DNA of 64,000 nt from Arthrobacter ulcerisalmonis. Lineage in GTDB: Bacteria; Actinomycetota; Actinomycetes; Actinomycetales; Micrococcaceae. The position numbers were made by a program, and so were the translations under genes. Each line of letters opens with the position of its first letter. The first letter of the stretch is position 1. Positions 55,760 through 64,000 of this stretch are shown one piece after another. Under the pieces are notes generated by a model that worked only from the letters and a program-made list of their open reading frames with translations, had not been told where the DNA came from and did no database searches. The stretch lies in contig NZ_UXAU01000019.1 of the NCBI RefSeq assembly GCF_900609065.1, forward strand, positions 62,001 through 126,000, written 5' to 3'.

Positions 55760-57280
55760 CTAGGAGTTGGCTGCCGCGTCGGCGGTGGCGTCCAGGCTGT
55801 CCTGGCCGGCCACGCGGCGCTGCCAGTTCCGCATCACGTGCGGGTCGGTGGGCTTGGTCAGGAGTGAGACCACAATGAAGACTGCTGCGGATGCGAGCAG
55901 GCCATAATAGATCGGTTCGTTGGCGTAGACGCCGTCCAGCGGCGCCTTGGCGTTGATTTCGAGCACGATCATGGTCCCCAGGGTGACCACTGTGCCCACC
56001 CCCATCGAGGCCGCTGCGGCAATTCCGGAACCACGCCTCCAGACCAGTCCACCCAGGATGGCAACGAGGAGGCCGCCCACCAGGATGTCGTAGGCGATGG
56101 TGAGGGCTGCCACCACGTCCTTGGTGATGATGGCGATGACAATGGCAATGACCCCCAGGCTGAGCACCCAGATTCGGTTGGCCTTGACGTCATGCTCCGG
56201 GTTCTCCGAGTCGTCGGTGTTGATGGTCTTGCCGAACCAGCTGGCCACGAAGGGCAGGACGTCGGCGCGGGCAACGGTAGCTGCTGCGATCAGGGCGCCC
56301 GAAGCGGTGGACATCATGGCGGCCACTGCCGCGGCGAGGACCAAGCCGCCAATGCCGACGGGCAGCAGGTTTTGGGCCACCTCGGCGTAGACGTCATCCT
56401 TTGCAGCGATCTCGATGTTGCTCAATGCCACGCTGGCTGCCATGCCGATCAGGGCACCGGCCACGCCATACAGGATGCAGTAGATACCGGCGGTGGCGCC
56501 GCCCCACCGGGCCACGGTGGGGTTCTTGGCGGTGAAGACGCGCTGCCAGATGTCCTGGCCGATCAGGAGGCCCAGGGTGTAGACCACGAAGTAGGTGATG
56601 ATGGTCTGCACGCCGATGCCGTCGATCTGGAAGAAGCTGGCGTCGACGCGGCTGCGGATGCCATCCAGGCCGCCGGCAGCGTTCAGGGTAAACGGCAGCA
56701 TCAGGAAGAAAATGCCGATGGTTTTGATGACGAACTGGACCTGGTCTGCCAGCGTGATGGACCACATGCCGCCAATGGTGGAATAGATCAGAACGATCGC
56801 ACCGCCAATGGCGATGGCCAAGGCGCGGTCCCAGCCGAACAGGACCACGAAGATGGTGGCGTAGGCGCCGGTGGACGTTGCACAGAGCATCAAGGTGTAG
56901 GCGAGCATGACAATGCCTGAAGCTTGCGTTGCCTTGCTCCCGTACCGCAGGGTCAGCATCTGCGAGACAGTGTAGATCTTCAACTTCTGAATGGTGGGAG
57001 CGAACAGCAGGCTCAGGAGCAGTACGCCGGCGCCAATGGCCACCACCAACCACATGCCGGAAATGCCGAACTTGTAGCCGAGGCCCACGCCGCCCACTGT
57101 CGAGGCGCCACCGAGGACCACCGCAGCCATGGTGCCGGTGTACAGGAACGGACCCAGGCGACGGCCGGCCACCAGGAAGTCGCTGTTGTTCTTGGTGCGG
57201 GATTTGCCCCACCAGCCGAAGGCCAGCATGGCGATGAGGTACACCACCACAATGGCGATGTTGACGAATGATGCGTCCAT
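55760..57280 (-). CDS. Sodium:solute symporter (SSS) family protein
   Basis: A 506-aa transporter with about 13 helices. The SSS signature region is clear: FLVAGRRLGPFLYTGTMAAV, GGASTVGGVGLGYKFGISG, IGGMWSITLADQVQFVIKT and AAAVAAMMSTASGALIAAA. It is divergent from a cupin-domain regulator and close to a ureohydrolase and a ThDP enzyme, suggesting uptake of a guanidino compound or polyamine; substrate is inference. Confidence 0.92.
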   Translation of the reverse strand: MDASFVNIAIVVVYLIAMLAFGWWGKSRTKNNSDFLVAGRRLGPFLYTGTMAAVVLGGASTVGGVGLGYKFGISGMWLVVAIGAGVLLLSLLFAPTIQKLKIYTVSQMLTLRYGSKATQASGIVMLAYTLMLCATSTGAYATIFVVLFGWDRALAIAIGGAIVLIYSTIGGMWSITLADQVQFVIKTIGIFFLMLPFTLNAAGGLDGIRSRVDASFFQIDGIGVQTIITYFVVYTLGLLIGQDIWQRVFTAKNPTVARWGGATAGIYCILYGVAGALIGMAASVALSNIEIAAKDDVYAEVAQNLLPVGIGGLVLAAAVAAMMSTASGALIAAATVARADVLPFVASWFGKTINTDDSENPEHDVKANRIWVLSLGVIAIVIAIITKDVVAALTIAYDILVGGLLVAILGGLVWRRGSGIAAAASMGVGTVVTLGTMIVLEINAKAPLDGVYANEPIYYGLLASAAVFIVVSLLTKPTDPHVMRNWQRRVAGQDSLDATADAAANS

Positions 57281-57372
57281 GTTGGCTCCTCAGAGCAGAG
57301 TATGGGCGGCTCGCGGAGGGAGAATCCGGCGGCCGCGTCTGTCGATGCGGATGAGAGCAAAGTCTCAAATAT

Positions 57373-57396
57373 TGCCCTATAGGCAACAAGTGTTGT
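57373..57396. promoter_or_regulatory. Candidate operator for the cupin-type regulator
   Basis: Two overlapping palindromes, TTGCC-CTATA-GGCAA (57373-57387) and CAACA-AG-TGTTG (57385-57396), lie 93 bp upstream of the symporter start, in the divergent promoter region. Half-sites are short, so confidence is limited. Confidence 0.45.
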
Positions 57397-57541
57397 CAAA
57401 AGGTTAGGCTGTGATGCCCGTAACAGTCAAGGCTGGTTGGCCGCAATGGGGCGCGGTCGCCACGGACACGTCACACTCGATGCTGACTACTAGTATTGCT
57501 GCAGAGCGGGGCCGGGTGGCCGGTGATGAAAGGTTTCGTAG

Positions 57542-58117
57542 ATGAAAGCACTGCCAGTTGAGCCGAGCAACGTGCCCGTGGCGATCGGTTCGCGCATTCG
57601 GGCGGCCAGGCAGTCGCAACGGTTGACCATCGAACAGGTAGCCGACGCCACCGGCCTGACCAAGGGATTCCTGAGCCGGGTGGAGCGCGACCTTACCTCT
57701 CCTTCCGTGGCCTCACTGGTGACGCTTTGCCAGGTGCTGTCCATTTCCATCGGCGAACTCTTTGCCGCGCCGGAGACGCACCTGACCAAGCGCAATGACG
57801 GCCCGCGCATTTCCCTGGGTGGGCAGGGGATCGTGGAGCGGCTCCTGACGGCCCGGTCGGAGCGGCGGCTGCAGATCATCCAGGCCGTCATCGAGCCGCG
57901 CGGCCGTGGCGAGTCCGAACTCTATGCAGTGGATTGCGACGTCGATGTGCTGCACGTCCTCAGTGGCAGCATCCGCCTCATCCTCACCAATGAGGAGTAT
58001 GACCTGGACGAGGGGGACACCGTCACCTTCCCCGGCCGGGAGCCGCACACCTGGGTGAACCTCACGGATGAACCGGTAGAAGTGCTCTGGGTCCTGGTCC
58101 CGGCGGCAAGCCGCTGA
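57542..58117 (+). CDS. XRE regulator with cupin sensor domain
   Basis: A 191-aa PuuR-like protein. The HTH (about 15-70) has RIRAARQSQRLTIEQVADAT, GLTKGFLSRVERDLTSPSVA, then a linker and a C-terminal cupin (about 120-190) with VDVLHVLSGSIRLILTNEEY and PGREPHTWVNLTDEPVEVLW. Such regulators control polyamine or amino-acid catabolism. It is divergent from the symporter, which it probably controls. Confidence 0.92.
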   Translation: MKALPVEPSNVPVAIGSRIRAARQSQRLTIEQVADATGLTKGFLSRVERDLTSPSVASLVTLCQVLSISIGELFAAPETHLTKRNDGPRISLGGQGIVERLLTARSERRLQIIQAVIEPRGRGESELYAVDCDVDVLHVLSGSIRLILTNEEYDLDEGDTVTFPGREPHTWVNLTDEPVEVLWVLVPAASR

Positions 58118-58165
58118 GCTGCGCCGGGATTACGTCGCCGGCAAAGTAATGCGGTCCTGATTAAG

Positions 58166-58188
58166 CCTAAGGGTAGGCTACCCTTAGG
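58166..58188. promoter_or_regulatory. IdeR/DtxR iron box
   Basis: CCTAAGGGTAG-G-CTACCCTTAGG, a perfect 11-bp inverted repeat; its 19-bp core TAAGGGTAGGCTACCCTTA matches the DtxR consensus TTAGGTTAGGCTAACCTAA at most positions. It sits only 2 bp before the GTG of the permease fragment. An IdeR is encoded at 27096. Confidence 0.85.
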
Positions 58189-58190
58189 TT

Positions 58191-58763
58191 GTGAATCCCG
58201 AGCCAAGCACCACGATCCCTCAGGCAGCCGCCACGTTGGCACTGGTCAGCCTGGTCATCGTGCTGACCGACCCCTTCAACGCCACTAAGGCACTGACGTG
58301 GTTGGCGGGTTCCACCTATGGCAGGACCTTTGTGGATGTTCTGCCGCTAGCCATCGGCCTGCTGCTGATCGCCCCCATGCTGGCGTTCCGGCACCGCGAA
58401 CTGGATATCCTCAGCCTCGACGACGACACCCCACGCCTCCTCGGCGTTCCGCTCGCCCGGGCGCGGCTGACGTTCCTGGTGGTCAGCGTGATTCTTACGG
58501 CGCTGTCCATCGCCGCCGTGGGTGCGGTGGGCTTCGTGGGGCTGATCGCTCCGCATGCAGCCCGTGCACTGGTGGGGCGCCGGCATTCCCGGGTGCTGCC
58601 CACAGCCCTGCTGCTGGGTGCCATCTTGGTCGGTGCCGCAGACGTCCTGGGCCGGACCGTGATTGCTCCTGCCCAGCTGGGTGCCGGGTTGTTGACGGCC
58701 GTGCTGGGTACCCCATACTTCATCTGGCTTTTGTGGCGCTCAAGGGTGCAGCGGCCCGGATAG
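58191..58763 (+). pseudogene. Truncated FecCD-type siderophore ABC permease (C-terminal half)
   Basis: A 190-codon frame whose product matches only the C-terminal half of FecCD permeases: [59 protein letters not shown] and [11 protein letters not shown]. The family is normally 320-350 aa, and the first five or six helices with the GAxLAxxGxxxQ motif are missing. It keeps an intact GTG and a perfect IdeR box, so it may be expressed but is unlikely to work alone. No binding protein or ATPase gene is adjacent. Confidence 0.85.
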
Positions 58764-58855
58764 GCTCCGATTCTTGTAAACAGCTGATGCCCATAAGGAA
58801 ACTTGTCTGTATGATGGCAATCACATCAGTCCCGTTTTGCAGAGGAGAGCCGTCC

Positions 58856-59920
58856 ATGGAAGAGCTGCGCATCGAAGCCAATGGCAACCTTGGTCCCATC
58901 GATTCATCCCGAATTCCCCGCTACGCAGGCGCCGCCACCTATGCCCGCCTGCCACGGCTGGACCAAGTGGCCAAGGCCGACGTCACGGTGGTGGGCGTGC
59001 CCTTCGACTCCGGCGTTTCCTACCGGCCGGGCGCGCGGTTTGGCGCCAATCACGTGCGTGAGGCCAGCCGCCTATTGCGCCCGTACAACCCGGCGTGGGA
59101 CGTCAGCCCGTTTGAGAACATCCAGGTGGCGGATGCTGGCGACATGGCCGTTAACCCTTTCAATATCAACGACGCCATCGAGACCATCCAGCACAACGCG
59201 CTCGATCTCACCGCTTCGGGCAGCAAACTCCTAACCCTGGGCGGGGACCACACCATCGCCCTGCCGCTGCTCCGCGCTGCTGCCGAACGCGCCGGTGGGC
59301 CCATTGCCATGCTGCACTTCGACGCGCATTTGGACACCTGGGACACCTACTTCGGCGCTGAATACACGCACGGCACCCCCTTCCGCCGGGCTGTGGAGGA
59401 AGGGATCCTGGATACCGAGGCGATCAGCCATATTGGTACCCGCGGCCCGCTCTATGGCAAAAAAGACCTGGACGACGATCACCGCTTCGGCTTCGGCATT
59501 GTCACTTCCGCAGACGTCTACTACCAGGGCGTGCTGGAGACCGTGGCAAAGGTCCGCGACCGGATCGGCAACCGTCCGCTCTACATCTCCGTGGACATCG
59601 ACGTACTGGATCCCGCGCACGCTCCCGGCACCGGCACCCCCGAAGCCGGCGGCATCACCAGCCGCGAACTCCTTGAGATCATCCGCGGCTTCCGCGGCAT
59701 GAACCTGGTGGGGGCCGACGTCGTGGAGGTGGCGCCCGCCTACGACCATGCCGAAATCACCGGTGTGGCCGCCAGCCATGTAGCCTTCGAATTGGTGACG
59801 CTCATGGCGGACAACGCCGTCCCGGGCGACCGGTTCGGCGCTGCTTCCGGGTACGCGCCGCAGGCCTTGGGCCAGACCAGCCACCAGCCCGCAGGCTTCG
59901 CTGCGGCAGAGAAGGAGTAG
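58856..59920 (+). CDS. Agmatinase/guanidino-acid ureohydrolase
   Basis: A 354-aa binuclear manganese enzyme of the arginase family. Metal ligands are in [27 protein letters not shown] and [20 protein letters not shown]. Such enzymes release urea from agmatine, guanidinobutyrate or guanidinopropionate; the exact substrate is not settled by these motifs. GAGGAG precedes ATG 58856 by 8 nt. The ThDP enzyme starts 3 bp after its stop, so the two form an operon. A TATGAT at 58810 may be the -10. Confidence 0.93.
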   Translation: MEELRIEANGNLGPIDSSRIPRYAGAATYARLPRLDQVAKADVTVVGVPFDSGVSYRPGARFGANHVREASRLLRPYNPAWDVSPFENIQVADAGDMAVNPFNINDAIETIQHNALDLTASGSKLLTLGGDHTIALPLLRAAAERAGGPIAMLHFDAHLDTWDTYFGAEYTHGTPFRRAVEEGILDTEAISHIGTRGPLYGKKDLDDDHRFGFGIVTSADVYYQGVLETVAKVRDRIGNRPLYISVDIDVLDPAHAPGTGTPEAGGITSRELLEIIRGFRGMNLVGADVVEVAPAYDHAEITGVAASHVAFELVTLMADNAVPGDRFGAASGYAPQALGQTSHQPAGFAAAEKE

Positions 59921-59923
59921 GCA

Positions 59924-61642
59924 ATGTCCGACGCCGATCCCCGCCTGATTCCCGAAGCCGGCACGCACGTGGTTCCCGACGCCAGCCCCCGCAACGGTGG
60001 CGACCTGGTGGTGGAGACCCTCGAAGCCCTCGGCGCCAAGACGGTCTTCGGGATCCCGGGCCAGCACGCCTTGGGCCTCTTCGACGCCATGGGCCGCGGC
60101 AACCTGCACTTCGTCTCCTCACGGGTGGAAAACAACTCGGCCTTCGCCGCCGACGGATATTCCCGGGCCACCGGCGAAGTGGGTGTGCTGTTCCTGTCCA
60201 CCGGTCCCGGAGCGCTGACTTCCTTGGCTGGGCTGCAGGAGGCCTATGCCACCGGCGTACCCATGGTGGTGGTGGCGAGCCAGATTCCCCTCGATGGGTT
60301 GGGCGCCCGGCGCAAGGGCATGCTGCACCAGCTCGATGACCAGAAGGCGTCTGCCGCGAACGTCACCAAGAGCCAACGCCTGATCCAGCACGCATCTGGC
60401 ATCCCGTCGGCCATCCAGGACGCCTGGACCGAGGCCATCTCCTCCCCGCAAGGTCCGGTCTGGCTCGAGATTCCGCAGAACGTGCTGCTGGACCCCATCA
60501 TGGTGCCGCCGGTGGAAGATGCCCTTGCCGAGGCCGCGGACAACCCGCCCCGGGTGGAGCTCATCCGCGAAGCCGTGAAATGGCTCGAGTCGGCTAAGCG
60601 GCCGGCCATCATCGCCGGTGGCGGCACCAGGCGCGGCCGGGCCGAGGCTAGTTTGCTCTCCCTCGCCGAGAAACTCCGCGCCCCCGTCATCTGCACCCCG
60701 GGTGGCAATGGCGCGTTCCCCTGGAATCACGAGTTGTCCCTGCAGTCCTGGATTGAGGACCGCTACATGACGGACGTCCTTGAGGACGCCGATGTCTTGG
60801 TGGTCATCGGTTCGTCCCTGGGCGAAGTCACCTCCAACTACTTCACCTTCGAACCGCGCGGCCGGATCATCCAGATCGACGCAGAGCCCCGGGTCCTCGA
60901 ATCCAACCGGCCCGGGCTGGGAATCCGTGCCGACGCTGGCCAGGCGTTGGCGGCGCTGGATACTGCCATCACTGGCACTGGCACTGGCACTGGCACTGGC
61001 CCGTCCTGGCATGGCGCCGCTCCGGAGGATGTAGTCAAGGAGGCTTTGGCCAAGGTCACCGCCCGCGTGGAGGGCCAAGACCTCGCGAAGGAGTTGGCCT
61101 TCATGGCAGACATTCGCGAAGCGGTCCCCGCGAGCATGCAGACCTTCTGGGACATGACCATCTCCGCCTACTGGGGCTGGAGCTGCTGGGATTCCCGCGG
61201 CGGCCAGTTCCACTCGGCGCAGGGCGCCGGTGGCCTGGGCTACGGTTTTCCGGCCGCAATCGGTGGTGCTGTGGGCCTCGAGACGACAGGTCAGCCGAGT
61301 CGGGTGCTGGCAGTGTCCGGTGACGGCTCGGCGATGTACTCCATCGCTGAATTGGCCACTGCCAAGCAGCACAATGTGCCGGTCACGTGGTTGATCGTCG
61401 ACGACGGCGGTTACGGGATCTTGCGCGAATACATGGTGGGTGCGTTTGGCCAGGCCACGGCCACCGAGCTTGCCCGGCCAGACTTCGTCAAGCTCGCCGA
61501 ATCCTTCGGCGTGCCTGCCCGCCGGGTTTCCCCGGGCGACGTGGGGGAGGCGCTGTCGGCGTCCTTCGCCGCCGACGGGCCCAACGTCGTCGTGGTGGAA
61601 ACACTGCTGAAGATGTTTGGTCCCACGCACCTGGCCGACTGA
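59924..61642 (+). CDS. Thiamine-diphosphate enzyme, acetolactate-synthase-like
   Basis: A 572-aa ThDP enzyme. The catalytic Glu is in VSSRVENNSAFAADGYSRA; the cofactor motif is AVSGDGSAMYSIAELATAKQ then VDDGGYGIL. It has PYR, central and PP domains like acetolactate synthase or benzoylformate decarboxylase. Co-transcription with the ureohydrolase suggests it handles a downstream 2-oxo acid or aldehyde; not demonstrable from sequence. A five-copy ACTGGC repeat encodes (TG)5 in the linker near residue 350. Confidence 0.88.
   Translation: MSDADPRLIPEAGTHVVPDASPRNGGDLVVETLEALGAKTVFGIPGQHALGLFDAMGRGNLHFVSSRVENNSAFAADGYSRATGEVGVLFLSTGPGALTSLAGLQEAYATGVPMVVVASQIPLDGLGARRKGMLHQLDDQKASAANVTKSQRLIQHASGIPSAIQDAWTEAISSPQGPVWLEIPQNVLLDPIMVPPVEDALAEAADNPPRVELIREAVKWLESAKRPAIIAGGGTRRGRAEASLLSLAEKLRAPVICTPGGNGAFPWNHELSLQSWIEDRYMTDVLEDADVLVVIGSSLGEVTSNYFTFEPRGRIIQIDAEPRVLESNRPGLGIRADAGQALAALDTAITGTGTGTGTGPSWHGAAPEDVVKEALAKVTARVEGQDLAKELAFMADIREAVPASMQTFWDMTISAYWGWSCWDSRGGQFHSAQGAGGLGYGFPAAIGGAVGLETTGQPSRVLAVSGDGSAMYSIAELATAKQHNVPVTWLIVDDGGYGILREYMVGAFGQATATELARPDFVKLAESFGVPARRVSPGDVGEALSASFAADGPNVVVVETLLKMFGPTHLAD
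60971..61000 (+). repeat. Five tandem ACTGGC hexamers inside the ThDP gene
   Basis: Thirty bases of perfect ACTGGC repeat coding five Thr-Gly pairs between the central and PP domains. Because units are multiples of three, slippage would alter linker length without a frameshift. Confidence 0.95.
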
Positions 61643-61814
61643 ACGCGATTTCGGGCCTGCGCGGCAGCCCTTTCGTTTCCGCATCGGACCCTCGCCACAT
61701 GGCGGGGGTCCGATGCGTTTAAGCCCGCTCACTAGGCCACGGGAACCGCCCAGCCTCGCGTGTTTCGCACCACGTCACTTTGATAGTTTCCCAAAGCAAC
61801 CAATAATCGGTATA

Positions 61815-61830
61815 GTTGCTTGAGGCAAAC
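61815..61830. promoter_or_regulatory. MarR operator candidate
   Basis: GTTGCTTGAGGCAAAC, with TTGC (61816-61819) facing GCAA (61825-61828), directly ahead of the marR-like gene; an upstream half AAGCAAC (61794-61800) pairs with GTTGCTT (61815-61821), suggesting two overlapping sites. Confidence 0.6.
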
Positions 61831-61850
61831 AATTGAGGAGTGGGGCAGGC

Positions 61851-62321
61851 ATGGCGGTAGCACCGGATACAGCAGCGAACCTGGTGTACCAGATCTTCGA
61901 CCTTCAGCGCGCCGTACGCTGCATTTCAGCTGCCAATATTCGCGGCCAGGAAGCCGGCGTCGCGGTGCAGGGCGTTCTGCGATTTGTGGGGGAGGGCGAG
62001 TCGCGGGCTACCCGACTCGCTGAACGATTGGGCGTCAGCGCCCCGGTCCTCAGCCGGCACATTGCAGAGCTCGAAGAGCTGGGATATGTCGGCCGGAGGC
62101 CGGATCCCGACGACGGCCGCGCCCAACTGGTCGCCCTGACACCACGTGGCCAAGACTTCCTCCGACGCATGGAGGACCAACGCGCCGGAGTGCTTCAGGA
62201 ACTCCTCAGCGAGTGGAGCGAAGCGGATGCCGACGCAACGGCCGCCACCCTGCGCAAGCTCACCGCTTCCTTGAAGCATTCGGCCGGCAAACCGGCCAGC
62301 ACAGCACCCACCACTTTTTAG
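61851..62321 (+). CDS. MarR family transcriptional regulator
   Basis: A 156-aa winged-helix regulator: ATRLAERLGVSAPVLSRHIA and ELEELGYVGRRPDPDDGRAQ are the recognition helix and wing. It precedes and probably represses the MFS exporter 10 bp downstream. GAGGAG at 61835-61840 serves ATG 61851. Confidence 0.92.
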   Translation: MAVAPDTAANLVYQIFDLQRAVRCISAANIRGQEAGVAVQGVLRFVGEGESRATRLAERLGVSAPVLSRHIAELEELGYVGRRPDPDDGRAQLVALTPRGQDFLRRMEDQRAGVLQELLSEWSEADADATAATLRKLTASLKHSAGKPASTAPTTF

Positions 62322-62331
62322 GAGCAGATTC

Positions 62332-63963
62332 ATGGCAAGCCAAACGGCCGCCCCCAGGCATTCCACCGGAGAGCCGCCCTTGCGGGACAAGAACGTTCCC
62401 GCCGCAGCAACCGAGATGTCCCACCGGCAGATCATGGAAGCCCTGACCGGACTCCTTGCCGCGTTCTTCACCGCAATCCTCAGCAGCACCATTGTGGCCA
62501 ACGCGCTACCCACCATCATGTCCGACCTGCACGGCACCCAGACGGACTTCGCCTGGGTCATCACTGCCGCGCTGCTGGCCAACGCCGCCACCACGCCCAT
62601 CTGGGGCAAACTGGCCGACCTTTACAACAAAAAAGTCCTGGTCCAACTCAGCATCATCATCTTCGTGGCCGGTTCCGTCATGGCCGGGCTATCCCAAACC
62701 ATCCCGCTGCTCTTGGGCGCCCGCGTCATCCAAGGTATCGCCATGGGTGGCCTCACCGCGCTGGCCCAGGCCATCATCGGCACCATGATCCCGCCGCGCA
62801 ACCGCGGTAAGTACTCCGGCTACATGGGTGCCGTGATGGCAGTCGGCACCGCCGGCGGTCCGCTCCTGGGTGGATTTATCGTGGATAGCCCGTTGGGCTG
62901 GCGCTGGACCTTCTTCGTCTGTGTGCCGCTCGCCGTCGTCGCCCTGATCCTGCTGCAGGTCACTCTGAAGATCAGCCATATCCGCCGGCCGGCCAAGATC
63001 GACTGGCTCGGCTCCATTCTCCTGACCTCAGGCGTGAGCCTGCTCCTCATCTGGGTTTCCTTTGCCGGCAAGGCCGACTACTACGACTGGGTTTCATGGC
63101 AGTCAGCACTCATGGTGGGCGGCGGCGTCCTGCTCCTGGCACTGCTGGTCTTCGTTGAATCCAAGGTGGAGCAGCCCATCATCCCGCTGAAGATCATCTC
63201 CGAGCGCACCACCGCGCTGGCCATTGTGGCCTCCGTGGCCGTGGGCGTGGCCATGTTTGGTTCCTCCACCTTCCTGGGCCAGTACTTCCAGGTGGCCCGT
63301 GGCGCCACCCCCACCGAAGCTGGCCTGCTGACCTTGCCCATGATTGCCGGCAACCTCATCGGTTCCGTAGCATCAGGCCTCCTCATCAGCCGGTTCGGTA
63401 AGTGGAAGGGCTTCCTGATTGCTGGAACGGTGCTCCTGACGGGTGGCCTGGGGCTGGCCGGCACCATGGACCACACCACCGAACTCTGGCACGCTGGCGT
63501 GTTCACCGCGATCCTCGGCCTCGGCCTGGGCATGCTGATGCAGAACCTGGTGCTGGCAGTGCAGAACACCGTGCGGGCCTCTGACATTGGGACGGCCAGC
63601 GCCTCTGTGGCGTTCTTCCGTTCCGTAGGCGGCGCCATTGGCGTCTCAGTGCTCGGTGCTGTGCTGGCCAACCGGGTCAGTGAACTCGCCACCCAAGGCC
63701 TGGCCGCAGCAGGCATCCCGGTCACGGGCGGGGGAGCGGGCAGCAGCCTGGACCTCACCCACATGCCGGAGCCGGTCCGCGAGATCATGCGGGCAGCTTA
63801 CGGTGACGCTACGGCCGAGGTCTTCCTGATTTCCGCAGTGGTCACGGTGGTGGCGTTCATCTCTGTGATGTTCATCAAGGAGAAGCCCCTGCGCCGCACC
63901 GTGGATATCCAGGCCGAACCAGCTGTGCCTGGTTCCGCTGAGGCTGCGACGGCAGGTCGCTGA
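62332..63963 (+). CDS. MFS multidrug exporter, DHA2 (EmrB/QacA) family, 14 TM
   Basis: A 543-aa exporter with 14 predicted helices. DHA2 motifs include LSSTIVANALPTIMSDL (D-x-T-like motif in helix 1), WGKLADLYNKKVL (motif A) and GSVMAGLSQTIPLLLGARVI followed by QGIAMGG (motif C region). AGGAG lies 7 nt before ATG 62332. The gene is complete in the window. Substrates are unknown; regulation by the adjacent MarR is likely. Confidence 0.93.
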   Translation: MASQTAAPRHSTGEPPLRDKNVPAAATEMSHRQIMEALTGLLAAFFTAILSSTIVANALPTIMSDLHGTQTDFAWVITAALLANAATTPIWGKLADLYNKKVLVQLSIIIFVAGSVMAGLSQTIPLLLGARVIQGIAMGGLTALAQAIIGTMIPPRNRGKYSGYMGAVMAVGTAGGPLLGGFIVDSPLGWRWTFFVCVPLAVVALILLQVTLKISHIRRPAKIDWLGSILLTSGVSLLLIWVSFAGKADYYDWVSWQSALMVGGGVLLLALLVFVESKVEQPIIPLKIISERTTALAIVASVAVGVAMFGSSTFLGQYFQVARGATPTEAGLLTLPMIAGNLIGSVASGLLISRFGKWKGFLIAGTVLLTGGLGLAGTMDHTTELWHAGVFTAILGLGLGMLMQNLVLAVQNTVRASDIGTASASVAFFRSVGGAIGVSVLGAVLANRVSELATQGLAAAGIPVTGGGAGSSLDLTHMPEPVREIMRAAYGDATAEVFLISAVVTVVAFISVMFIKEKPLRRTVDIQAEPAVPGSAEAATAGR

Positions 63964-64000
63964 ACAGGCGGCATACTCCACACGGATGATCTTCCCCGGG

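Noticed and set aside
57385..57396. LexA/SOS box near the symporter
   Set aside because: The CAACA-TGTTG palindrome lacks the CGAAC or GAAC-N4-GTTC core of the actinobacterial SOS box.

Overview
The window is GC-rich chromosomal DNA from an actinobacterium, most likely a member of the Micrococcaceae close to Arthrobacter or Paenarthrobacter. Pointers are the IdeR/DtxR regulator with a complete metal-ligand set, an orphan groEL behind tandem CIRCE operators, the XPB helicase / helicase-associated protein / cold-shock / DUF3027 / serC neighbourhood also found in mycobacteria, DUF3263, DUF427 and DUF6457 proteins, a WXG100 protein, a pair of Fem transferases and frequent GTG/TTG starts. The genus is an inference from gene content. 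No phage, IS element, CRISPR array or rRNA operon was seen; there is one tRNA, Arg(CCT).

Layout. 1-7.8 kb: a divergent MFS exporter/TetR pair around a strong operator; a tandem glycine riboswitch ahead of L-serine deaminase; an array of 32-bp repeats; TspO; two Fem-type peptidoglycan bridge transferases; a ThrE-type exporter. 7.8-20 kb: siderophore-interacting reductase, uracil-DNA glycosylase, LytR_C protein, cold-shock protein overlapping a solute-binding lipoprotein, CIRCE-controlled groEL, an RNase HI-DUF4440 fusion, an orphan WXG100 protein, a TrcRS-like two-component system and a small protein/FHA pair. 20-28 kb: XPB helicase and partner, a CspA variant, DUF3027, serC and IdeR. 28-31 kb: three secreted wall hydrolases, two of them behind c-di-AMP (ydaO/yuaA) riboswitches. 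31-38 kb: HNH nuclease, the molybdenum-cofactor genes mobA-DUF6457-moeA-fdhD and a GH38 alpha-mannosidase. 38-46 kb: a regulator/7-TM protein pair, an ABC-F protein with an attenuator-like leader, an ABC exporter, NUDIX and DUF6314 genes beside tRNA-Arg, and membrane proteins. 46-53 kb: inositol-phosphatase family enzyme, PcrA/UvrD, a lipoprotein and sucCD. 53-64 kb: an ArsR/SRPBCC pair, an acyl-CoA ligase remnant with a second 32-bp repeat array, a VIT1-like transporter, a symporter/regulator/ureohydrolase/ThDP-enzyme group interrupted by an IdeR-boxed FecCD permease fragment, and a MarR/MFS pair.

How the parts work together. RNA-level control is prominent: glycine, two c-di-AMP and one candidate ribosome-mediated attenuator. 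Glycine sensing linked to serine deamination, and c-di-AMP sensing linked to wall hydrolases, connect nutrient and turgor signals to metabolism and wall turnover. Peptidoglycan genes (Fem pair, M23 and NlpC/P60 enzymes) recur. The two most unusual items are the 32-bp periodic arrays, each next to a long GC inverted repeat and each ending at the stop codon of a minus-strand gene, and the IdeR-box/truncated-permease junction inside the putative guanidino-compound group.
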